From Saccharina japonica (lineage: Eukaryota; Sar; Phaeophyceae; Laminariales; Laminariaceae): a DNA stretch of 64,000 nucleotides. Both the position numbers and the translations under genes were made by a program. Under the pieces are notes generated by a model. The model did not search any database. It saw only the letters and a program-made list of their open reading frames with translations, and was not told where the DNA came from. The DNA is taken from positions 121,520-185,519 of the forward strand of contig MEHQ01002731.1 of the NCBI GenBank assembly GCA_008828725.1, in the 5' to 3' direction. Every line of letters starts with the position of its first letter. Positions within the stretch are counted from its first letter, which is position 1. This document shows, in pieces, positions 21,208 through 33,200 of this stretch.

Positions 21208-24200
21208 CAACACCACCACCACCACCACCACCACCATCCCCATCACCACCACCACCACCACCATCACCACCACCACCACCACCACCACCACCAGCCACCA
21301 CCACCACCACCACCACCACCAGCCACCGCCAACCACCAACCACTACCACCACCACCACCACAAATACTACAAACACCACAAACACCACAAACACCACCGA
21401 ATGCTAACCTGCATGAGCCTTGCTCCCGCTTCGACAGCCGCTTTCTCCCTCACTCGTTCCTTGGCATTCGCCTCGCTCTCCGCATCCAGTCGCAGCCGCT
21501 CCTGCTGCTCCGCTTTCTCCTAGTCGCGAGGGACCCACGTGCATGTCCATCAGGCATCATTTTGTTCAGCGAACAGCAACCACAATTCTGGAAACTAAAA
21601 CCAATAGCGATCGTTGCTTTTTTTGTTCGAATGGAACATTACTTTGCCCACTAGCGTGGAGCTGTGCATGCCAGACTTCCATTAGGCGGTTTTCACATGG
21701 TTGCTACTTCGTCATGTCGGGACCCATCTGCAAACGACCAAATAGTTTTAGCACAGCGCGACCTCACCAACGAAACGTGCTACGACATAAATAGTTTTCT
21801 GGTATCACCTTGAGGGTTACCTTTACTGTTTAATCGACAGGTGGCCTCGTTTTGCTGGCTATGGCTGACCCCATATGACGTGAATATTATAACGGTGTGA
21901 GCCAAACAGCGAATGGGTTATTTGTGAAACGCTAAGGGGTTACTCCAACGATAAGCCATGCTTTATAATGCGCATGGCTTATTGGATAAGGCACATGCCT
22001 TACTGGGACAAGGCATACACATGCCCTATTGAAATAAGGCATGCCTTTTAAGGCACACGTCTTATTGGAATAACGCATGCCTTATTGGATTGCTCCTTGA
22101 ATAAGGATCCCCGTCGGTAAAATAAAACATTTTTCGGCCGGAAAATTTCCACCCCTATTGTAACCACGCCTCTTTGCTGATGCCCTACGTGCACCACTTG
22201 GGAGCGTTGGTGACTTCAGCTGGGTTAGAGGGAAAATGACAAGCTCCCGCGTCGATTCTCCCGCGCGGCTTACGCAGGAGGGAAGAGGGCGGAAGGCCGG
22301 GGGGGGGGGTGGGGTGGGGCACCCCCTTTAAAGTACGCCCCAACACTACCAGACCGATAATGAGGCGTGGATGGGCCGGAGTTCGGGTGTATTAAGTGCT
22401 GTCTTCGCGCACCTGCAACGCCCGGAGATTTTCCATCTGCATGCGCAGCTCGGCAGTCCGCAGTTCTTGCTCCTAAGGTTTGGCAAGCGCGCCCCACGTT
22501 AGGGAGGCCGATGTTAGGGGGTGGGAGTGGCGGTGGGGGAAGGGGCGGGGATACTGTGCGTGCGGGAGGGTCAGAGGGGGGGGTGGGCGTGGGGGACAGG
22601 GGGGGGGGTTCAAGGTTGGGGTTGGTGTCGGGGTGAGGGTAAGAGAGGAAGGGGGTACTCATTTGTTGCTTACCTGACTAATTTGACCATTGACCATATA
22701 TCTCTTTCGAGACCAAACGAGAGCGGGTCGGAGTTGGGGTTGGCGCGGGGCTCGGAGTTAGGGTGATGATCGGGGGGGGTTGAGATGTGGGTAGAGGTGG
22801 GAGTGGGGGTGGGAGGGGGGATGTGATGGTGTCGGGGATCAGGGTTGTGTTCGCAGTTATGTGTGATAAGCCGCGTTTGTCAATTCGCAAACTAAAACCG
22901 GTATGAGCCCCGCGTCGTATATAAATGAACTTTTAGGTGAGCAGGTAGCGAGTGAGGGGGGGTTGACGAGAGACTGAAACGTTGCGGGGTAGGGGTGGGC
23001 TGGACAGGGGGGGTCAGTTGGGTGGGTCGGTGAGAGAGAGTACATTTGCTTTGACATTGACATGCAATTGACACGGAGGTGTTGGGGCGCGGCTGAGTTG
23101 GGTGTGATCGGGTGAGTTGGTGGGGAAGGGTGGTCCTAGGCGGAAAGTTGGTGACGTGTTGTCTACTGAACACTTGGCTTGCTAGTGTCCCGGTGTTCCT
23201 CGTTTTAGAAATTGACGACCGCGTTGCTGATGGTCTCTGAAGATGTGTGTCCATACACCGCGCTGCTCTCTCCAATGCGGCCACCCTCTTTTACCAACCG
23301 GTGACGTATTGAACATCGCCTCAAAATCGCCACCCACCGTCAACGTCCTTTTTTGTTTTGTTTTTTCCTCCTCTTGCTGGTGCGAGTGTGAATATAATCC
23401 AATAAATAATCCCCCATTAGTCGACCACGGTCATGCATGAATATCGAGTACGCCCCCCCCCCCCCTCCCGCGTTTAAATAATTATGGGCTTGACTGTTCC
23501 TGCTCTTGATTGGTTTTGCTGTTGTTTATAGCAATTTGTAAAACAGAACAACTGCCGAATCTTTGATGGGTAGGTATATACGCTGGTAGGGGGAGCCGAC
23601 AGCGGGCAATCCCTCTCTTCCACAGCGGCTCATTTTTCTTAAAGGGACCGTAAGGCATCCGACGGCATCACCGCAGGACGTCGCACGCACGGCATTGTAG
23701 AGCCTATCGCGGGGCATGTCGCAGGGCACCACGGCTTAACGCCAAATCCAAAATGTATGTACTCACCAGGTTGGCTTTGTTCTTCTCCTCCTCCAGTTGT
23801 CGCTTCAGCTTCTCTATCGCCTCCAGCTCGGCCCGACGCTCCTCCTGCGAGGGGGTTGGTGGAATCGAGCAAAGAGGAGGCCCAGGTTACACCTACTAAG
23901 TACATACGAAGTACACAAATAGCGCAATATGAGTACGTCGTGATACACGTTCCATGGGGTATAGAGGCATTCTACAGGAGGGGTACGTAGTATCCAACGT
24001 TTCTGAGCCTCCACTGCTCACTTGAAGATCTCTCCTTCCTCGCTCGCCTTTGAGAAGAAAGAACAGCGGAACCCGGTAGAACAATCCCGTACATGCGTAG
24101 CCTCCTACGTATATAGGCTTATCACGAATGTTGATGTTACATTGTTGTGATTTAACGTTTGTTTGCCACCCCCGAAAAAAGAACACCAAGGGAAAATCAA

Positions 24201-27200
24201 GCAGGGAAACCTATTGGACGACAGTAGTAGCCTATTGGACTACAGTAGACTATTGGACTACAGCAGTAGCCTATTGGACTACATTAGCTTCAACGTCTAT
24301 CACTCATAAATATTAACATCCCGAGAAAAAGAACACCAAGGGGAAACCAAAATGTTCTCGTGAAGCTCTAATGTTATCCCAACAACGTTCGGTATCTCTT
24401 CGGTATCAGTAAGCATGTCTTAAGCTCAGGAAAAACAACATGGCCGGAAACATGCTATGTACACCTGTTGAAGCACGCGTCTGTTATGACCCTTATTACC
24501 ATAGGTTCCTGTAGTGTGAGATTCGGAGGGTCTTGTCTGGTCCCCGTGTGGCTCCCGTATTAAAATGGGATGAAACTTTACTCACAACGAACCCAAAACA
24601 CGAACTACTGTAATAGCGATACCTAATGAAACTAAATCGGCCAGTGCGGTGTTGCCGTGGTCTGTCTTATCATCTTTATAAAGGGCGCGCTGCAGCACGA
24701 GGTGCGTGTGTGTCGTGCGCACCAAATATATACCATTGACCTACACGCATCACCCAATATCCTGGTGCTGCGCTCAACCAGTAACCTGACGCGCTCCAAT
24801 CAATTATATATATTTCTCCCAACACGCATCAACCAGTAGCCTGATGAGCTCAACGAATATAATGTAATTGGCCAACACGCATCGACCAATAGCCGGGTGC
24901 GCTCAACTTATTGGATATCATTGGCCAACACGCACCAACCAATAACCTGATGCACTCAACCAATTTGGATATGGTTGGCCAACGCGCACCAACCGATATT
25001 CTTACGAGGTCAACCAATTGGATATCCTTGGCCGAAACGCACCAACCAACGGCCTGATGCGCTCAACCAACTGGATATCATCTGCTAATATGTATCAACC
25101 AACGCCCTGATGCGCTCAACCAATTGGATATCATCGGCCAACGCGCACCAACCAATAGCGTGGTGCGCTCAACCAATTGGATATCGTTGGTCAACACGTC
25201 CCAACCAAAAGCCTGATGCACGCAACCAATTGGATATGATTGGCGAACACGAACCAACCAATAGCCTGATGCGCTCAACCCGCTGGATATCATTGGCCAA
25301 CACGCACCAACCAAGAGCCTGATGCGCCCGACCAAGTCGGTATCCGTGGCAAAACGCGAACCAACCAATATCCTTACGCGCTCAACCAATTTGATATCAT
25401 TCGTCAGCACGCAACAACCAATCGCCTGACGTGCTCAACATTGTTTTCCAACTCGTATCGAAGGCATATGATACTCTATATAGTTAAGGGGGTTACGCAA
25501 TACCTTAGCCTGCTCGTCTTTTTCTTTCTGCCGGGCCTCCCATGCGGCGTGGGACTCTAGCCTCCTCGCCTCCTCCTGGCGTAATTGTTCCTGTCGGGTT
25601 TGTTACACCGGAGTGCGGTACGCCAACGGGGCAAGGGGAGGGGGGGGGGTATTCTTGTTCATGCATGGCCGTAGTCGTATGATTATATACTATCGCAGCC
25701 GGGAATGGAGCACGTTAGGCTTTCACCGGCCAGGCAGACATTGACAACTTGCACCAAGCGCGAGGCGCCGTGCGATGTTGGACGAGTCGCATGAAGGGTG
25801 AGCTGCATCCTACGGGGTGCATACTCTTGTTCATGCATGGCCTAAGCCGTACTCGAAGTATGATTATAAACTCTCGCACGCCTCCCGTGGTGGAATGGAG
25901 CACATTCAGGCTTTCACCGACCAGGCAGACATTGATTGCTTGCACCAACCGCGACGCGCCGTGAGGTGTTCGGCGAGTCACACGAAGAGTGAGTTGCATC
26001 CTGCTGAAACCCGCTTGTAGAGGTGGACTTTCGTTTTAGCATAAGGATGAAAGTGACGTTGCCGACCATCGACAACTTTGGAGAGTGCTAAGACACGATC
26101 ATTTGTTTTTTAAACGATTACAACCCGGCAGTGTGCAGCATGATGAGCTTCAGCTTCAATAACTCGTATCAGACGTATGTGCGCATGTACGCATTCCCGA
26201 AACGAAGAAGAAAACAGAAAGGGAAAACAAAAAACGAAACCTCTATCAATGCACGAGGTAAAATTTTCAGTAGTTCCATCCTGTCCTACAATAGACCAGG
26301 ATCACCAAACGGCTTCACGAACACAGAACAAGTCACGATTCGCCGTAAAAACAGTACGATTCGTGACTAAACAAATATCAGTTCATTAATAAAACAACAC
26401 ACGGTTCGTGGCAAAAAAACTTCACGATTCGTGACGAAACAAATACAACTCGTTACAAGCAAACAACACGACGCTTCGTGACAAAACGAACTCACGATTC
26501 GTAACAAAACAAAGGCATGCCTCGTGACTTTTGCACAATGTCGTTTACAGTATATGTCACGTTAAAAACAAAAACGAAATTAAAAGTTTTTTTTTGTTGC
26601 ATGATAGAAGAATCGTGATATCGCAATATCCATTTTTCTTGACTGTTTCGAAGATTTTCAACATCACGAGTTTTTGTTCGTTAGGAATGGTCCTAACTTT
26701 TTTACTACCGCAAATATTTATCCACACTAAACCGAAGTAATTATTCCCCAAAAAGTGTGGTTGAAACTCCAAAAAAGGGTTACGGTACCTGAAGCTCAAG
26801 AAGGGCTACCCTCTGGGCCTCAGCAGCCTCTTCTGCGGCCTGTCGCTTGGTTTCGGCCTGCCTCTGCTGCTCATGCTGCTCCTGCAGCTGCTTCTCCTGC
26901 CGGCGCTGCTGCTCCTGCTGCTCCTGCTGCTCCTGCTTCCGCCGCTCTTCGTGCTGCCGCTGCTGCTCCTGCATATCCTGCAGCTGCTTCTCCTGCTTGT
27001 CCTGCTGCTGCTGCTGGTTTTGCTGTTGTTGTTGCTGTTCCTTGTCCCGCTGCTGCCGGTCTAGCTGCTGCTGCTGCTGCTGGTTTTTGTTTAGGTCATC
27101 CGTCTCCTCGCGACGGTCATTGAGGGATTGCGGGAGTTGATAGGTGAGGATACACGTGCTGGCACGGAGCCGATGGGGAAAGCTGAAATATGATGAAGGG

Positions 27201-30200
27201 AAGAACCCCGTGAAATTCTACAGCAGAGGCATTACTTTACCACATTTTCTCGCTCTACAGCACACTACCGCACTGTAAAGGCATGCATTTACCACTTTTT
27301 TTCACTCCTACAGCACACTACCGCACTGTAGAGGCATGGCTTTACCACCTTTTCTCACTCATACAGCACACTACCGCACTGTAGAGGCATGGCTTGTCCT
27401 CCCTTTCTCACTGACACAGCACACTACTGCATTGCAGAGGCATGCCTTTACCAGCGCTTCGTCGCTCATACAACACACAGATTTCGCCCTTTTGTGGTGA
27501 ATTTTATTGTGCACATTTACTTTTGTTGTGAGTCTTCTTCTTTCCGTCACCGAACGTTGCGATACTACTACTGCTGTGCCTGTACCTATACCTGCCCCTG
27601 CATCGGGAGCAGTATCCTAGCAGAGGTGCTACAGCAGTAGCGCCCTGTTTAGAAAGCTCCAACCATTGAATGGGGGACGAGACTCGTACTCGAAGGCATA
27701 CCTGGTAGTCTATAGGGATCGTAGCACGACGGCGCCCCGTGAAAAAGAGAGAACGACGAGAGAACGACACACCACGCCTCCAGAGGTCAGAATGAAAAAC
27801 CAACCGGAGCGTTGTGATCACAGGATGAAGTAAGAAAAATATAATTGTTTACGTAGGGCCTTTGTTTTCACTTGGTTTTAGAGTCCCTCCTATCTACGTA
27901 CGTACGTACGTACGTACGTAGCGAAAACAAAATCTGCGGCGTGTCAAAAGGTTGAAAAAAATCGGACGCCCGTGAAGGGTGGCGCCTTGATTTTCTGATT
28001 CGCCGCACTTAACCCCTTAACCCATTCAGAATTGAAAAAAAATCACACATTAATCCCGAGTAGTTTGTCCCCAAATATGTGAGTGGGACCAGTTATTGAC
28101 CCTTTTAGGACTGGAGTCCCGTTTTGGGGACAAACCACTCTACTTCTAAGTAATTTGACCCCAAAACGGGACTCCAGTCCTAAAAGGGTTAAGGGGTTAA
28201 GAACCGGTCCGCCGTTTTTGGGGACAAACTACTTGGAATTAGTGTGGGACAAGTTTTTCAGTTATGAATGGGTTAAGGTGGTATTTCTTTTTAAACCTCA
28301 TACAACACCTGGCTTCGAAAAAAAAAAAAACGACCTTCATCCGATGGCTTACAGTAGTTAGGTATACAACGAATCGAATCATTGTTATGACACCTACAGC
28401 AGGTCCTGCCGACGACGCCACGTGTTATGATACGTACGTAACCTAAGCTGTTAATAGGCAAAACAGGATGCGATTGGGGAGCAGCTGCGGGGGCAGACCC
28501 GGCTACTACTACTGGTGGTGCAGGTTGGCCGAGGAGTACTCTTGTGTCACTCCTGAATGTGTTGGGGCATTCGTAGCTTGCGGTGCGCCGCTCCAGACGA
28601 AATGAACTTTGGGGGGGGGGGGGGGTCTCATTTATGCATCGGCCGTAGTCTATGACCACTAGACCCTCGCATCCCTACAATGCCGGGACGGAGCATGTCC
28701 GGGTTTTCACCGAACCAGGCAGACATTGCTATGCACCAAGCGCGAACGCCGTGAGGTGTTGGGCGAGTCCATGGAGTGAGCTGCATCCTACTAAGAACCG
28801 CTGTGAGGCGGACTTGCATATGGATACACAGCTTCAAGAGTTGATTTAACTTTCGGTGTGGCCACTTCCGGAGACAGCAATGGGTTTTACTATGTAACTG
28901 CCTCGCGGACGCCTTACCATATTAACACTACGTGAAACGACCATTCCCCTTGTGCGGAACAAAGGTTCTCCACCCCGCACAAATGATCTACTCGACCGCC
29001 AGCTTTGGTGACCGCCAAAAAAAAATAACAAAAAAAAACGGCACCCTGGTTGTCTAGCTCACGCAGCGAGTGGCGTGTTTTACAGCGTCGTTGCCAACCG
29101 ACGCCAACCCAACCTATAAATATAATATATTTATAGGGGCCGATTTATAGGGGGGGGGGCATAAACACAAAAAAAAAAAACAGGTACGTATTCCCTTATG
29201 TTTTGACACCATACTTGGTCTTGACTGTTACGGGGGACCATAGTAAATAGGACCAAATATTGTTAGTACAAATAGTTTAATATATAGTTTTTTGTGTGTA
29301 CCGTAGGTCCTATTTACTATTAGCATCATTTAGCCCACCCCGTAATAGCATTATTGATACCAGTATATTATATGGTAATGGAGTTACGTGTTAATGCCTA
29401 CTATTAATAGGTTCGAATATATGTCCCCATTATACCCGCCGCGATATCTTGTTCGAATATATATATTAAAAAATTAAATAAACAACAGCTGTGAGCTCGA
29501 GGATTTCGTCGAAGTTCATCTTTGCTAGCTGAGTGTAATACTTCGATCGCGCGTACTTACGGATTTTATATGTCCTCATGTAGGATATATAAGGCATGGA
29601 ATGAAGCCTCTCTCTCACCATAAAAATAATGTTCTTCGTGGCGTAGTCACTGATGGTAAACTCCAGGAACTCGATCTGGTGCTTGTTGGCCGACAACGCG
29701 CACAAAAAGTCTGCAGCACCGCCGAGATGATGACAAAAACAAGAAGAAGAAAAAAACAACACAGCGAGAAACGGACAACGCGCGGCACCGCTAGTTAGTA
29801 GTACGCGAGGACCATAGTAAATACTAGTAAATAGGACCACATATTGTTCGTAAGAATAGGTAACATATATAGGATTTTGTGTGTACCATATGTCCTATTC
29901 ACTCCCGGGGGGGCATCGCCAAAAGAGTGCTGCTCAAGGATAACGGACAACGTACGGCACCGGTAGTTAATACGAGGGACCATCACAGTAAATAGGACCA
30001 AATATTGTTAGTCAAAATAGGTATATATATAGTATTTTGTCTGTACCATAGGTCCTATTTACTACCAGGTAGTATGGTCCCCCGTGATAGTTCAAGTTAG
30101 TAGGGACGTGATGATGAGTTGGACGAGCCATCTCAGTAGTGGACAAACACTGTTGGTGGATCTTCCTAAGGTAGCTAATTAGGCACCTCTGATTGGCCAA

Positions 30201-33200
30201 GCAAGCACTGACCACTGGCGAAGGGTTCGGGTTCGGGTTAGGGTTCGGGTTCGATCTGAGGGTCAACATACTACTACCCAGACAAAACCCCCATTTTAAA
30301 TATCCACTATCACCCTTTGTCCACCCCTCAGCCATCTCTACGTATCGCGGTCGCTCGAAAGTGAAATTTAATGAATCATACTTCGTATGTCTTGAAATAG
30401 TATGATTTTTTTTTTTTTTATTGAAATGGCGTTGTATGGTATGTAGGCTTTGGTGAATTTGCCAAACGGGGGGGGGGGGCGTCCGTCCCCTCACAGCCAC
30501 CGAACTCTACTCGACTAGTTTCGCTGGCGGCGTCCCGCTCCATAGATATAACATCCGTAAGTACGCGCGATCGAAGTACTGTATCACATTCAGCTAGCAA
30601 AGATGAGTTTCGACGAAATCCTCGAGCTCACAGCTGTTGTTTTTATTTTTATTTTTAATATTTCTGCATCATCACCCGTGGCCGGGACCCTACCCTCAAG
30701 AAAAATCGCACCCAGTATGAAAAAAAAAGGAAGACGTACTCGTACATATTTTCGTAATAATATTATTCCAGCAAAAAATCAAAGTAATATTACTGGAGAA
30801 TATAGTACAGTGGGGGGGCCTATATAAGGCGGTATAGTGTACCGAGGTTTTTGACCGCCTTATCTCGAAAGACCGCCCTATTGGAGATATGGCGGTTGAC
30901 CGCCCTATTGGGCTTTTGGTGATATCCCAATAAGGCGGTAACCGCCCTATTGAGTGCATACAGCCTTTTAATGTACAGCACAGAGCGCCTCTGACCCAGA
31001 AGATGACCCAGAGGGCCTCACGAAGAGGAATATCATACGTGTGCTCGGAGAAGGAAGGCACAGTGTTGCAGCAGTACCAGTGCTGAACCCAGTAAATATG
31101 TGTGGTGTCTAATACTGCTGTACACACCAATGCACAGCAGATCAGACGGGTGCACACACACTTTGCATGTTGAGAAGTATAATATTTTTTGAGCTGCGGG
31201 CGACAGAGCCCGCCGAAGACACACTCCACCCAGAGAAGATACATACCGCCGTACTGTTGTACGGAGAGGACTCTTTGCTTTGCTACACATTCACAACAGG
31301 GCTCCAACCTATTCTACGGCACCGTACTACTGTACTGACTACTGTACTGCACTACAGTCCTCCGCTGTGCCCCCCCCCTTGACCTTGTTGAGGCTCACAA
31401 AATTGCCTCATGTCTGCCTGCTGCACTGGCTTAGAGGCATCCGCTTTGATGAACGACATCCTGGCCTTCTGCAGATAGAGGGAGGCATCGCCATTGCCGC
31501 ACGCCTCCGCTGCGCTCTCCAGAGAATGGAGGCGAAAGTGGGCCGTGGATAGGGCTGTAGCCGCATTGAATAAGGCGGTAGGCGCCCTGAATAGGCGGCC
31601 ACCGCCTTGTATAGGGTATGTTGTTATATAAGGCGGTAGCCGCCCTATTCGCATCTTCTGTCGTGTCAAGCCGATTTTGACCGCCTTATCTCGAACGACC
31701 GCCTTATTCAGACCGCCTTATATAGGCCCCCCTACATGTAGTCGGAACCTCGCTTGTTATTACAGTACGCCAACGGTTGTACACACATACGGGCGCTGTT
31801 ACGAGTATGGTTTTACTACCACTCGTNGACGCGTGCTACGATAGAGGTATAGGGTATACCTTTTTTTGGCTGAAACTTTTTCTGAATGATCTATTAAAGG
31901 CTCCTTAACCCATTCAGAACTGAAAAAAAAAATCCCACACTAATTCCAAGTAGTTTGTACCCAAATACGTGGGACCAGTTCTTAACCCATCCAGAACTGA
32001 AAAACCTGTCCCACACTAATGCCAAGTAGTTTGTCCCCAAAAACGGGGGACCAGTTCTTAAGGGGTTAAGGGGTTACTTAGTATAACCGAAAACCGTTGG
32101 AATCTCATTATTATTGTGTTGCAGAATGTTTCATTTTTTACTTAGGCCCGTGGAATTAATCTTCGGGTATCTCACGTATGATACTCGTAGCACTTTTATT
32201 TTCCTCCAAAATCAGTGTTTTGGGTGAGGTATATATAGAGCTCCTCAAGTGACTGCCCCTCTACCATAGCATGCGTCACTAAACATGTATGTGTTGGTGT
32301 CCGACGACGGCACAGGTGGAGAAGGGTCGACAGGCCGCCGAAGAGGCCGTCGCTCTCCGTCTCAAGATGGAGGGAGAGGAGGAGAAGGCGAGGAAGCGTC
32401 AGGCGGGGGCGGACCCGCGAACCAATTTATTAGTAGGAATAGAGCAAGAAGAGACGCAAACCCCCGTCGCGAGAGACGGGAAGGCGGGTGGGCAGGCCCC
32501 TTCGAAGAACAAGGTGAGGGCTAACTAAATGAAGGGAACAACACAACTCTCACGAGCATGGGTGGCGTCCCTTGTTATGTCACCTGTGGTGCCTGGTATT
32601 CGTTGGCCGACCCTTTTTTATTCGTTAGATAGCTCTACGACGTAGCCGGTGGGATTGTGCACCGGGCTTAGCTTACGCTTTTTACCCCGCCCAAGATCTT
32701 GAAGCTATGAAGCCCAAGGAACATTAGGTGCAACCCTTTCACGGGTCTTTCGGCCCTTTCAATCACGAACCTTTGGGTTGACATGTATAGAGGAAAGGTC
32801 TCGCACCTCGGGTACTATTATCGATTCCCACTTTTCATGATCTTGATCTTTCGAGGAAGATCTATTCCCGATCTTGCATAGATTTCGCTCATGTTGCCGG
32901 GTGGGACCCCGTGGAATCCGCAAGATCTACAGTAGTAGTGGCACATGTTTTCCTGGGTGGGATCTGTACTATGCAGATCCTGCACAATCTCGCTCACGAC
33001 GGCAGGCGACGAACTAGATGATCTAGATCATGATCTATCTGTAGATGCTCTAGATCATTATATATCTGTAGATGATCTAGATCATGATATATCTGTAGAT
33101 GATCAAGATCATGATATATATGTAGATGATCTAGATCATGATCTATCTATAGATGATCTAGATCACGATCTATCTGTAGATGATCTAGATCGTGATCTAT

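Noticed and set aside
20775-21654. 250- and 210-codon Thr/His/Pro-rich plus-strand frames
   Set aside because: They run through the CAC/CAA microsatellite; the true exon here is on the minus strand (21409-21519).
24740-25440. CRISPR-like direct repeats
   Set aside because: Adjacent degenerate 56-bp units without unique spacers, in a eukaryotic intron: a minisatellite.
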